In this document: positions 6,385 to 14,603 of the stretch, one piece after another
Position numbering within the stretch: the stretch's first letter is position 1
Layout: every line of letters starts with the position of its first letter
Source: Pseudomonadota bacterium
GTDB taxonomy: Bacteria; Desulfobacterota; Syntrophorhabdia; Syntrophorhabdales; Syntrophorhabdaceae
Reading direction: 5' to 3'
NCBI GenBank assembly: GCA_026388275.1
Contig: JAPLKB010000062.1
Span: 1 to 32,641, forward strand
DNA: 32,641 bases
Notes under the pieces: model-generated
Seen by the model: the letters and a program-made list of their open reading frames with translations, nothing else
Told to the model about the DNA's origin: nothing
Database searches by the model: none
Translations under genes and position numbers: made by a program

Positions 6385-8361
6385 TTATTGATGGCAAGGG
6401 AAAATGAACGTAAAGGTAGTTCCTGTTGATTGACTGCTTTCTACTTCTATTGATCCTTCATGGTCTTTTATAATTTCATATACAATAAATAAACCCAGAC
6501 CTATACCTTTGCCTTGCTGCTTGGTCGTGAAGAAGGGTTTGAAAATATCCTTCAATACATGCTTTTCTATACCTGCCCCGCTATCCGTTACTTTACATAC
6601 AAGCTGCTTTTCATCTTTGTTTAATGTTTCAATGGTAATAACACCGTTTTCATCACCAATGGCATCGATTGCATTCTTTATTATATTAATAAATACCTGA
6701 CACAGCCTGGCAGAATTCCCTTTAATAATGCTGTTGGCAGCATTGAATTTTTTATTAATGGAAATCTTTTTTGTTTTATACTGATTATGAAGTATTCTTA
6801 AAGTATCTTCAATGGGGGCATGTATTTCTACAAGCTCCTTTACTTCCTCTTTCTGTCTTGAAGCTTCAAGCAGGCTTTTAATAATCTCTTTTGTCCTTTT
6901 TAATTCATTCAGAGAAAAAGTCAGGTCATCGAGAAGTTCACTTTGACCTTCAATGTGTTCGATGTAGTATTCAAGGGTACTCATAACTCCTGCAATGGGA
7001 TTGTTAAGCTCGTGGGCAATACCTGCAGCAAGCCGTCCAACAGCAGCAAGGCTTTCACTCTGAATGAGGGCTTTTGTCCTTTCATCGACAAGTTTTTCAA
7101 GGGAATTTGAAAAATCCTGTATCTTTTTATATGAACCGGCATTGTCAAGGGCAAGGGCTATATGATTTGCAAGGATTGATAATATCTCGGTTTCCTCGCC
7201 TGTATAAAGACTCATATCGCCTTTTTCACCTAATAACAGATATGCAGGATACAATTTGGAGGGTACGGGCAGGGACAATCTGTAACCCTGTTTCCAAAAT
7301 TCATCATTTTCACGAATAAATCTGAAAGCCTCGTTTTCTTCTATTCTCGGAACCATCTTAATATTACATTTTTCGAGATTGAACGTTTTTAATAATCTTT
7401 CAACAATTGTTTTTTTAATTTTTCCTACATTATAGAGTGTTAATATTTCAAAACTGAGGTCTTTTATAGCCTTTCTATTTTTTATGAATTCCTGCTGTAG
7501 AAACTGTACGAGAAAATTTTGTATTCTTTCCTTGGAAAAATAAATTAAAAGGAATGTAAATAACATTGCCATCAACGATATCAGGTCAGTGTTTAATGAC
7601 TTTCGAAAAAGGGTTTTTAACAGCACCTGAAGGCCGACAAAAAAGCCTGTGGATATAAGAAGCAGAGTAACGAACACAATGCCTTTATTCAGGAAGATTT
7701 TCCATTCCATCACATCATGCCGGTAAATTGCATATCCGAGGAGACACATAGGAACAAAGATAAAATTGCCGATGGGATATGCCTCGTATCCCCACATGAT
7801 AACAACATCAAAATGGTTTACAAGTGCGGCAAGACCAAAGCTTAAAATGATATATTTTATTCTTGTTTTCTTGATTGAAACCTTTTCCTCCTTCAGATTT
7901 TTGAAAAGAAGGAAAAGAGAGAGCACAACGCTTAACGTGCAGAATGTGCCAAATATATAAAATAACGGGCCTGAAACAGCAAAATAACCGAAATAATACG
8001 GCATGACACCGGTCAGGTAAAGGGGGTGCTGCGTAAGAGGTACAAGAAGAAACGCAATGATATAAAACACTTTCACAAGCGGCATCCAACCCTTATGTTC
8101 CGTTGCCAAAATTGTAAAGTGAAGATACAGGGGAATAATAAAAACAAGAAAAGCATGGTCTATTCTGCTTATCCTGATTGCCAAGGCTTCATCCTGAATA
8201 ATTGTAAGCAAAGTTTTATCGATGTTAAGCATGCAGCCAATTAAACATATCAAAGAAAACAGAAGATTTACACGCGCATTCTTTGATTTAAATATTCCCA
8301 TCAAGAATAGTATGAAAAGGATTATCGAGCTTAGCAGAGGCGGTATGCTGTATGTATTCAT
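6385..8361 (-). CDS. Multi-pass membrane sensor histidine kinase
   Basis: A 658-residue two-component sensor. The N-terminal third has about seven or eight transmembrane helices (residues ~5-290) resembling the 7TM-type input module of histidine kinases. A GAF-like region follows (~300-435, ending LANHIALALDNA), then a coiled-coil linker. The HisKA phosphoacceptor helix has GIAHELNNP. The HATPase has its N box (NIIKNAIDAI), DSGAGI and GKGIGLGLFIV. All catalytic motifs are intact. The start at 8361 puts a hydrophobic helix near the N-terminus; an upstream TTG at 8442 would add 27 residues. No response regulator lies nearby, so it is an orphan kinase with unknown signal. Confidence 0.88.
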   Translation of the reverse strand: MNTYSIPPLLSSIILFILFLMGIFKSKNARVNLLFSLICLIGCMLNIDKTLLTIIQDEALAIRISRIDHAFLVFIIPLYLHFTILATEHKGWMPLVKVFYIIAFLLVPLTQHPLYLTGVMPYYFGYFAVSGPLFYIFGTFCTLSVVLSLFLLFKNLKEEKVSIKKTRIKYIILSFGLAALVNHFDVVIMWGYEAYPIGNFIFVPMCLLGYAIYRHDVMEWKIFLNKGIVFVTLLLISTGFFVGLQVLLKTLFRKSLNTDLISLMAMLFTFLLIYFSKERIQNFLVQFLQQEFIKNRKAIKDLSFEILTLYNVGKIKKTIVERLLKTFNLEKCNIKMVPRIEENEAFRFIRENDEFWKQGYRLSLPVPSKLYPAYLLLGEKGDMSLYTGEETEILSILANHIALALDNAGSYKKIQDFSNSLEKLVDERTKALIQSESLAAVGRLAAGIAHELNNPIAGVMSTLEYYIEHIEGQSELLDDLTFSLNELKRTKEIIKSLLEASRQKEEVKELVEIHAPIEDTLRILHNQYKTKKISINKKFNAANSIIKGNSARLCQVFINIIKNAIDAIGDENGVITIETLNKDEKQLVCKVTDSGAGIEKHVLKDIFKPFFTTKQQGKGIGLGLFIVYEIIKDHEGSIEVESSQSTGTTFTFIFPCHQ

Positions 8362-8791
8362 CGTGTTATTTCTGAAATTACTATAAGTCGGGAATTGGTG
8401 CAAGAAAATTATTTTAAATGGTGAACTAAACTTTAAAGGCAAATACCAGGGTCAGCCCTTGGCATTTGAATTATCAACATAAATATCCTTGTGAGAAGCC
8501 AACGGACGAGATGTGGCAGTCAAAGGAAAAGCATACTGGCCGCGACTTGTCTCACGATGACAAATCAAGGATAGAGAACGCATGCGGTGCATTTGTCTTT
8601 TGTATTTCAGTTGACATGCGTTCCTGGTATTTGTTAAGTACACTCAAAGCAGATATCTGGTGGCATTAACTGCACCGCCATAAGCATTGTGAGATGATCA
8701 ACTGTCATTTTCCTGCGTTGTCCCAGGCTTGAATCGGCGTATTTACTTGCAAAGGAACATACAATGACAGACTACAGAAGGACGGTATGTA
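8362..8791. other. Intergenic region between histidine kinase and membrane protein genes
   Basis: No gene recognised in this 430-base divergent region. It contains an imperfect hairpin at 8441-8467, just upstream of the kinase, and a dispersed-repeat-like segment at 8485-8572. Short frames here look like translated repeat. The promoters of the two divergent genes should be inside, but I could not place convincing boxes. Confidence 0.4.
8485..8572. repeat. REP/MITE-like dispersed repeat candidate
   Basis: The ends are inverted: ATCCTTG at 8485-8491 matches CAAGGAT at 8566-8572, with a further GTGAG/CTCAC match inside (8491-8495 and 8551-8555). The wording (GTGAGAAGC ... GACTTGTCTCACGATGACAA) is reminiscent of the abundant intergenic repeats found near genes in many proteobacteria. 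Only one copy is in this window, so its repeat nature is inferred. Confidence 0.4.
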
Positions 8792-9136
8792 ATGGATAAA
8801 AAAAAGATAAAAGTCCTAATTCGTGACCTGGGCATTTTCTGGTTTTTGGTGATTATTTTTGTTCTTATCTGGAGGCACAATATTGCTGTTACCGGTTTTA
8901 TAATAACTGTTTATCTCATACGATATTTCATATGGCCTGATAATGAAGACCATGTTGTGTTCATTGCCGGTGCAGTTCTCGGTTCAATTGCTGAGATCAT
9001 TGCCACAAAAGCCGGTACCTGGAGTTATGCGCTGCCCACCTTTCTTAATATACCTATCTGGCTTCCTTTTGCATGGGGTTTTGTTTCAGTCCTGATTATT
9101 CGAATAGCCCAGGTTTTCCTGAGAAACAGATACTGA
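8792..9136 (+). CDS. Small integral membrane protein, function unknown
   Basis: A 114-residue protein with about four hydrophobic segments (roughly 14-28, 31-47, 55-70, 88-108). Between the third and fourth lies a distinctive loop, GTWSYALPTFLNIPIWLPF, ending AWG. Conserved Trp/Pro patterns of this kind occur in uncharacterised membrane-protein families, some near carotenoid or lipid genes, but I cannot name the family with confidence. There is a weak ribosome binding site (AGAAGGACGG is well upstream of the ATG). It stands alone between divergent and convergent neighbours. Confidence 0.6.
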   Translation: MDKKKIKVLIRDLGIFWFLVIIFVLIWRHNIAVTGFIITVYLIRYFIWPDNEDHVVFIAGAVLGSIAEIIATKAGTWSYALPTFLNIPIWLPFAWGFVSVLIIRIAQVFLRNRY

Positions 9137-9295
9137 AAATGAACTATCCTGCCGCAAGTACACGGTTCAGCTCTGTATACATTCAGCGAAGCAGCATTAT
9201 GGGGGATGCAGGTTATTGTGGAGGAAGCGTTTTCCTCCGAAAAAACCGGCTAAGCAAGTAGAGACGCAAAATTTTGCGTCTCTACAATTGTCTTT
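9137..9295. other. Convergent intergenic region
   Basis: This lies between the plus-strand membrane protein and minus-strand dctM. It contains a GGAGGAA/TTCCTCC hairpin at 9220-9238 and the long palindrome annotated separately. A 40-codon frame from ATG at 9139 has no ribosome binding site and no recognisable product. Confidence 0.4.
9258..9285. terminator. 28-base perfect palindrome, likely bidirectional terminator
   Basis: Each half is GTAGAGACGCAAAA, followed directly by its exact reverse complement (9258-9271 and 9272-9285). It sits between two convergent genes. The plus-strand side is followed by TTGTCTTTTT, which gives a modest T tract. The same type of GTAGAGACGC palindrome recurs as a dispersed element in various bacteria, so it may also be a mobile repeat. 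Confidence 0.6.
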
Positions 9296-10600
9296 TTAGC
9301 CCGGCATTAAAAGTCCCGGAAGCCATGTAGCAAGTCCGGGCCAGATAAAAAGAATAATTGCCCCGACTACAAGGCTTATCAGAAAAGGATATACACCGGC
9401 ATAGATTACGCTGAAAGGTGTTTTGGTAATATTCTTTACAACAAAGACATTGATTGCTACAGGTGGTATGACAACGCCAACCATAACAGTAATACCAATC
9501 ATGATACCAAACCATAATGGATTATAACCGAGCTTGATAATTGCAGGGTAGAAGATAGGGGTTGCCAATATCATGAATGCAAGATCATCAATAAAAGAAC
9601 CGCCGATAAGATAGATAAAAGTTATAAAGATCATTATAAGCCATGACGGAAGGGAAAGGCCTACGATCCAGTCAGCGGCAATCATAGGTATCCTGGTTAC
9701 GGCAATAAAATGTCCAAGCACGGTTGAACCGGCTATGAGCATAAGCACCATACATGCAGTTCTTATTGATTCTGAAACTGATTTCATATAACCCTTGAAG
9801 TTCAAGTCTCTCTTGGCAAAGGTCAGAACAAGCACGAAAAAGGTTCCCACACTTCCTGCCTCGGTCGGTGTGAAGAATCCCTTGAGAATGCCGGCTATCA
9901 TCAGGATAAAAATTGCAATAACCCATATAACTTCGGGGAGCGCCTTGAATCTTTCCGTCCAGGTAAATTTTGGACCCCTGGGGCCAAGAGCAGGATTAAT
10001 TTTGCACCATCCGTAGATTATCACAATAAAAAAGAAAGCAATAAGAAGGCCTGGGCATATGCCCGCAAGGAAGAGTCTTCCAATCGACTGGTCGGAAATA
10101 ATACCGAATATAATCAGCGTAACACTTGGCGGCAATAAAATACCCAGAGTTCCGACAGTTGCAACAATGCCCGTGGAAAGCCTTTTGTCATAGTTGTAAC
10201 GGTCCATTTCAGGAACAGCGACGCTTGCAAAGGTTGCAGCAGTTGCCGGGGAAGACCCGCAGATAGATTTAAAGGCAGTTGCCCCTACAACGGTTGCCAT
10301 AGCAAGACCGCCGGGGATATGCCCTATGAATTTATATGAACAGTCAAAAAGCCTTTTTGCAATGCCTGAGTTAAAGGCAACCTGTCCCATCAAAATAAAG
10401 AGAGGAATAACGGTAAAACCATATGAATCAAAAACATCGAAAAAATCTTTTGCGAGAAGGTTTAATGAAGCACTCCAGGAGATGAGATAGCCAAATCCGA
10501 TGAAACCGATGAGAATCATGGCAAAGGCCAATTCAATACCTGTGAGAAACATAATCAGTATAACTGCTAATCCTATCAGTCCGACAGTTACCTCATTCAT
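9296..10600 (-). CDS. dctM: TRAP transporter large permease (DctM)
   Basis: The 12-helix ion-coupled permease subunit of a tripartite ATP-independent periplasmic transporter, which imports carboxylates or related acids using a sodium or proton gradient. The 434-residue product from ATG 10600 has a strong GGAGGA ribosome binding site. Family features include an early FLTGIELAFAM helix, the GGLAMATVVGATAFKSICG segment (listed here as 19 residues), and GILLPPSVTLI with its twin in VVIPPVAINVF. These match the IT-superfamily substrate-site repeats. Its start overlaps the end of dctQ by 8 bases. The substrate cannot be read from the sequence. Confidence 0.93.
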   Translation of the reverse strand: MNEVTVGLIGLAVILIMFLTGIELAFAMILIGFIGFGYLISWSASLNLLAKDFFDVFDSYGFTVIPLFILMGQVAFNSGIAKRLFDCSYKFIGHIPGGLAMATVVGATAFKSICGSSPATAATFASVAVPEMDRYNYDKRLSTGIVATVGTLGILLPPSVTLIIFGIISDQSIGRLFLAGICPGLLIAFFFIVIIYGWCKINPALGPRGPKFTWTERFKALPEVIWVIAIFILMIAGILKGFFTPTEAGSVGTFFVLVLTFAKRDLNFKGYMKSVSESIRTACMVLMLIAGSTVLGHFIAVTRIPMIAADWIVGLSLPSWLIMIFITFIYLIGGSFIDDLAFMILATPIFYPAIIKLGYNPLWFGIMIGITVMVGVVIPPVAINVFVVKNITKTPFSVIYAGVYPFLISLVVGAIILFIWPGLATWLPGLLMPG

Positions 10601-11075
10601 ATTGTCCTCCGGCAATCTTAACGATATCAGATATAAGTACAAGGCACTGTATAAAGCAGCATACACCCAATCCGTATGCGATAGGATAAAAAGGCATCTG
10701 GCGTGTAGTACTTACTTCTCCTGATTGGTAAAGACCAAATCCGTAAACAAAGAGTTGCCAGCCTATAAGAATAAATAAAATGATGCCGGTGATTCGTGTA
10801 GAAATATTGAACACATTTTGAATTGTTTTTGAAAAACTATTAATAGCAAAATCTACAAAGATATGAGCCCTTATCCATGATGTAATGGGAACGGCAAATC
10901 CTATAACGATCGCTCCGCCAAAACCTACTATTTCGTATGTACCTACAATAGGGCGATTGAAAAGGCGCAAAAACACATCTGACACTGTGACAAGCATAAT
11001 AATTGTCAGCGCACAGCCGGAAATAAAACCCATCCATTTACTAAGTTTCTCAACAATTTTTAGAAACCCACTCAT
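10593..11075 (-). CDS. dctQ: TRAP transporter small permease (DctQ)
   Basis: The four-helix small membrane subunit that partners DctM. It has 160 residues from ATG 11075, chosen for the strong AGGAGG ribosome binding site. The product carries the DctQ pattern: VSDVFLRLFNRPIVGTYEI after helix 1, then HIFVDF after helix 2, and two later helices. The gene overlaps dctM by 8 bases, so the two subunits are coupled. The periplasmic binding protein gene (dctP) that usually accompanies them is absent on both sides in this window. It may be encoded elsewhere or be shared with another TRAP system. Confidence 0.9.
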   Translation of the reverse strand: MSGFLKIVEKLSKWMGFISGCALTIIMLVTVSDVFLRLFNRPIVGTYEIVGFGGAIVIGFAVPITSWIRAHIFVDFAINSFSKTIQNVFNISTRITGIILFILIGWQLFVYGFGLYQSGEVSTTRQMPFYPIAYGLGVCCFIQCLVLISDIVKIAGGQYE

Positions 11076-11679
11076 AAGACCTCCTGAGGTTGAAACTTTT
11101 TCCAATGCTTGTTTTCCTGCAAAAATATCAGATAAATATTTCCATTTTTGTATACACTTTGTCAAGCTAAAACATTGGCGACAATTCACCTATTGCAGGG
11201 ATCAGGCTTTTACCGTGCAAGACTTTGTAGTCTATTACCCTGATCTCGGCATTGCCATTGTTCATATTTGTTCTACGTAATCAGCATGATATCAGGTATA
11301 TGGGACATATTGTTTCATTGAATAACTTTTTTGATTCGCCTATGTGCATAGCCTTTAAACTGTATTATATGTTCTGTATAAAGAATTATGTTCTGTATCT
11401 AAATTATATTAACGAATGCAAGGATATTTTGTCAACAGGAATTGCATGGAAATATTGATCTGTTATTTTTGTGACATACTATTTCGAAGAAGTATTAATT
11501 TTTATTATGTATAACTTATTGCACAATATAGGTAAAATATTTATGTTTTTTCAATAAGCTGCCATCTTTCGTTTCAAAAACCATAATATAGTATATACAC
11601 ATCGGGATATCCACAGAAGCGTTTTATGAACTGGAAGTTGTGCCTTTACACGTTCGCCAAAAGATGGTAAAAGCTATAC
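11076..11679. other. Long AT-rich intergenic region between dctQ and mobA
   Basis: About 600 bases with no confident gene; no dctP is here on either strand. On the minus strand TTGACA at 11160-11165 is a candidate -35 for dctQM, but no well-spaced -10 follows. The right end holds a short frame resembling a PCP reductase-type domain (annotated separately). The central part is very AT-rich, with 60-70-codon frames lacking ribosome binding sites, which I regard as chance. Confidence 0.45.
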
Positions 11680-11714
11680 ATGAATATATCCTGCGCTATT
11701 CTTGCCGGAGGTAA
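11604..11714 (+). pseudogene. Possible fragment of a PCP-reductase-like small domain
   Basis: Read in frame, this stretch encodes ISTEAFYELEVVPLHVR followed by QKMVKAIHEYILRY, then a stop inside mobA. The spacing T-EA-(3)-L-(2)-VP-(2)-VR-(2)-M-(1)-KAI-(2)-Y resembles the short C-terminal domain of light-independent protochlorophyllide reductase B, also found in small stand-alone proteins of anaerobes. A stop lies 12 bases upstream and no ATG, GTG or TTG precedes the domain. The usual C-terminal extension is absent. I read it as a remnant. It overlaps the first codons of mobA in another frame. Confidence 0.3.
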
Positions 11715-12360
11715 AAGTTTAAGAATGGGGCGCGACAAGGCAACCCTTCCTGTCGGAACTAAACTGCTGATAAACATGGTGCATGATGAAGCAAAAAAGG
11801 TTTTTAAAGAAATCATTGTCATCTCAAATCACCATGAAAGAATTACGGGTATAGATGCCCCTATTTTTAAAGATATCCTGCCGTTACAAAGCCCTATTGT
11901 TGGTATTGCATCGGCGCTGCTATATGCTGATACGCCTTACGTCTTTGTTCTTCCCTGTGATGCGCCTTTTGTCTCGGAAGAATCAATAGAATACATGATA
12001 GATAAAGCACACGGCGAGGATTTGATAATCCCCAGATCAAAAGGGGGATATGAACCGCTTTATGCGATATATAGCAGATCCTGTATTCCTCATCTATTTA
12101 AATTGATAGCACAGAACAATTTAAAGGTCAGAGGCTTATTCCCTTTCATTTCTGTTAAAGTGTTAGAGGAGCACCCATATTTTATAAATAATGGTTATTC
12201 TGTGTTTACAAATATCAATGCAATCAATGATCTGGCAATAATTCAGAACCAGGAGGGTACAGGAAACAAAATATTCCCCCAGACTAATGGAAAAAAGTCT
12301 ACCGGAACCGGCAATGGAACACAAGAGGAGAAGCCCTCTATGACAAGTCATGGGCATTGA
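11680..12360 (+). CDS. mobA: Molybdenum cofactor guanylyltransferase
   Basis: Transfers GMP from GTP to molybdopterin to make the guanine dinucleotide form of the cofactor used by molybdenum/tungsten enzymes such as formate dehydrogenases. The nucleotide-binding signature LAGGKSLRMGRDK is at residues 8-20. Further family features are ISNHHE, the PIVGIASAL loop, the metal-binding VLPCDAPFV, and GGYEPLYAIY. The core ends near residue 195. A polar tail of about 30 residues (rich in Gly, Thr, Asn, Lys) follows that is not typical. No clear ribosome binding site. The stop is followed immediately by the ATG of rimI. Assignment is firm for the family. Confidence 0.9.
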   Translation: MNISCAILAGGKSLRMGRDKATLPVGTKLLINMVHDEAKKVFKEIIVISNHHERITGIDAPIFKDILPLQSPIVGIASALLYADTPYVFVLPCDAPFVSEESIEYMIDKAHGEDLIIPRSKGGYEPLYAIYSRSCIPHLFKLIAQNNLKVRGLFPFISVKVLEEHPYFINNGYSVFTNINAINDLAIIQNQEGTGNKIFPQTNGKKSTGTGNGTQEEKPSMTSHGH

Positions 12361-12873
12361 ATGATAAACGAGGGACGACAAATTCTAAAAGACGAAGAAC
12401 AAGATAAATATTCCTACGATTCTTGCAGTAGAGAATTGATGATCGGCAAAATGAAGGATAGTGATATCAAAAATGTCCTCGATATAGAAAAACGTTCTTT
12501 TATTACACCCTGGACAAAGAAAATGCTCTATGAAACATTGTCTTCACCTATATCTGCCAGTTTTGTCATTGAAACAAACGATCTTTTGCTCGGTTACATT
12601 ATGTTGTATTATGTGCTTGATGAAGCTCACATATTGAATCTTGCAATAAATCCCGATTACAGGGGAAGAGGATACGCCTCACAGCTTATCCGTCATATAA
12701 TTGAATACTGTGCTAAAAAAGGTATATCGGATTTTTTTCTTGAAGTAAGAGATGGTAATATTAAGGCTATCAATTTATATAAAATGTTTGGTTTTAAAGT
12801 TATCGGAAAAAGAAAGAAATATTACACGGACACGCATGAAGATGCTCTTGTAATGCAGCTCTCATTATGTTGA
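12361..12873 (+). CDS. rimI: Ribosomal-protein-alanine N-acetyltransferase (RimI-like GNAT)
   Basis: A GNAT acetyltransferase that acetylates protein N-terminal alanine, classically ribosomal protein S18. The acetyl-CoA pyrophosphate loop is RGRGYASQLI. RimI-type segments include RSFITPWTKKML, ILNLAINPDYRG, LEVRDGNIKAINLY and GFKVIGKRKKYY. The ATG at 12361 abuts the mobA stop. Most RimI proteins begin nearer Met27 (12439, MIGKMKDSD), which has a modest AGAGAA site, so the true start may be there (144 residues). Position between mobA and pyrK gives no functional clue beyond operon membership. Confidence 0.85.
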   Translation: MINEGRQILKDEEQDKYSYDSCSRELMIGKMKDSDIKNVLDIEKRSFITPWTKKMLYETLSSPISASFVIETNDLLLGYIMLYYVLDEAHILNLAINPDYRGRGYASQLIRHIIEYCAKKGISDFFLEVRDGNIKAINLYKMFGFKVIGKRKKYYTDTHEDALVMQLSLC

Positions 12874-12957
12874 ATAACACATTGAATAACATAGAGTATT
12901 CAACTTTGAGCATAGACAGTATTTTTAGCTGCCTGCCAAAAGTTCATACGAGGAATT

Positions 12958-13716
12958 ATGGTTGATACGGAAGCACAAATTATTGAAAACAAAAACATTG
13001 TTCTGGACTACTTTTTGCTCAAATTAAAGTTGGCTAAGACTATGGGTAAGATAATGCCCGGTCAGTTCATTATGCTGAAGATACCGGGTAATGAGGTATT
13101 TTTAAGAAGGCCCTTCAGTATCTATGACTATGATAAGGACATCCTCACAGTTATGTACAAAGTGGTAGGCAAGGGAACGGAGATCTTAAGCAAGACAAGC
13201 AAGGATAACTCGGCTTTTGTGCTCGGTCCTCTGGGTAACGGTTTTCGTGTCAATAAAAGGGATGTATATTTGACAGTAGCCGGGGGGATAGGGATTGCAG
13301 GCATACATTTTTTAATCAAAACACTGAAAGAGAAGGCATCAGTGTTTTTCGGATGCTCTTCTAATATTGAGACAACCCTTCTTAAAGACATAACACATTT
13401 AAATCCCATGATCTCTACACTTGACGGCTCATACGGATATAAAGGCAACGTTGTGGAGATGCTGACAAACTACCTTGAAACCGTTGAAAACGTTGACCAG
13501 GAACTTTTTATATGTGGTCCTGAAGGGATGTTGAAAAGTCTCAAAGCGTCAATTAATAAAAGTAAAATATCCTGTCAGGCACTTGTGGAAGAAAGAATGG
13601 CATGCGGACTCGGACTTTGTTTCGGTTGCGTTAAAAAGACAATCGACGAAAATGAACCTTATAAGAGGGTATGCAAGGAGGGTCCTGTATTCGACTTATG
13701 GGAAATATCCCTTTAG
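12958..13716 (+). CDS. pyrK: Dihydroorotate dehydrogenase electron-transfer subunit
   Basis: The FAD and [2Fe-2S] subunit of class 1B dihydroorotate dehydrogenase, passing electrons from dihydroorotate to NAD+. It has the ferredoxin-reductase fold: PGQFIMLK, the FAD-binding FLRRPFSIYD, the NAD-binding AGGIGIAGIHFL, and FICGPEGML. The iron-sulfur cysteines are Cys216, Cys221, Cys224 and Cys239. At 252 residues it is normal length. A GAGGAA ribosome binding site precedes the ATG. Its 3' end overlaps pyrD by 19 bases, matching the expected PyrK-PyrD complex. All cofactor motifs are intact. Confidence 0.94.
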   Translation: MVDTEAQIIENKNIVLDYFLLKLKLAKTMGKIMPGQFIMLKIPGNEVFLRRPFSIYDYDKDILTVMYKVVGKGTEILSKTSKDNSAFVLGPLGNGFRVNKRDVYLTVAGGIGIAGIHFLIKTLKEKASVFFGCSSNIETTLLKDITHLNPMISTLDGSYGYKGNVVEMLTNYLETVENVDQELFICGPEGMLKSLKASINKSKISCQALVEERMACGLGLCFGCVKKTIDENEPYKRVCKEGPVFDLWEISL

Positions 13717-14603
13717 AATTATTCGGCAAGACACTGAAAAACCCTGTTATGAATGCCTCGGGTACACTCGGTTACGGCAAAGAGATAGAACCGCTCTGGG
13801 GTGTTGAAACACTTGGATGTTACGTAACAAAGGGTCTGTCAATGAAACCGCATCATGGGAATCCTCTTCCGAGGATATGGGAAGAGAAATGTGGTATGAT
13901 AAACAGCATAGGGCTTCAAAATATAGGCATTGAACGTTTCTTTAGAGAATACTTTCCCTTTTTTAAACGTAAGAAAACACCTGTAATCGTAAACTTTTTC
14001 GGTTTTACCGAAGATGAGTACATCGGTTGTGCAGAAATGATCAAACCGGATAAACAGATCGTTGCTCTTGAGATGAATCTTTCCTGCCCGAATATCAAAA
14101 AAGGGGGCATAGGCTTCGGGAAAGAGGCGGAAACAGTTTATGAGATTGTAAAAAATGTAAAAACAGTTACAAAAATACCGCTTTTGGCCAAGCTCACCCC
14201 GGAGGTTAAAAATATTGTCGAGATTGCCGTTGCAGCTTTTGAGGCAGGCGTAGACGGGCTAACTCTTATAAACACAATTCCGGCTGCCGTTGTAGATGTA
14301 AATAAAAGAACAGTTCCGATAAAAGGCGGACTATCCGGTCCGATTGCAAGGTCAGTTGCTCTGCGGGCAGTCTATGAGTGCTCGAAGGCAGTTCCTATAC
14401 CAATCATCGGTGTAGGAGGAATTATGGACGTACGTGATGCCCTGGCATTTCTTATGGCTGGAGCACAGGCAGTACAGGTCGGCACTGCCACATTTTTAGA
14501 CCCTTATACAATCCCTAAGATTATCATGGAACTAAGGGAGTACTTAGACGTTAATAATTATGCAGACGTTAAAAATATCATTGGAATCACTCATGACCAA
14601 TAA
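13698..14603 (+). CDS. pyrD: Dihydroorotate dehydrogenase, class 1B catalytic subunit
   Basis: Oxidises dihydroorotate to orotate in pyrimidine synthesis. The FMN-binding barrel starts LFGKTLKNPVMNASGTLGYG (20 residues). The class 1 active-site loop NLSCPNIKKGG carries the catalytic Cys, as in class 1B. The phosphate-binding IIGVGGIMD and AQAVQVGTA follow. The start ATG at 13698 gives the usual family N-terminus (301 residues) and sits 15 bases after an AAGGAGGG; an in-frame ATG at 13671 is possible. Together with pyrK it should use NAD+ as acceptor, a good fit for an anaerobe. It overlaps recJ by 11 bases. Confidence 0.93.
   Translation: MGNIPLELFGKTLKNPVMNASGTLGYGKEIEPLWGVETLGCYVTKGLSMKPHHGNPLPRIWEEKCGMINSIGLQNIGIERFFREYFPFFKRKKTPVIVNFFGFTEDEYIGCAEMIKPDKQIVALEMNLSCPNIKKGGIGFGKEAETVYEIVKNVKTVTKIPLLAKLTPEVKNIVEIAVAAFEAGVDGLTLINTIPAAVVDVNKRTVPIKGGLSGPIARSVALRAVYECSKAVPIPIIGVGGIMDVRDALAFLMAGAQAVQVGTATFLDPYTIPKIIMELREYLDVNNYADVKNIIGITHDQ

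Noticed and set aside
8452-8669. Overlapping small frames on both strands upstream of the membrane protein gene
   Set aside because: They translate the REP-like segment and its flanks; neither has a start signal or recognisable product.
11252-11458. Plus-strand frame of 68 codons in the dctQ-mobA gap
   Set aside because: AT-rich, no ribosome binding site, and composition typical of chance translation.
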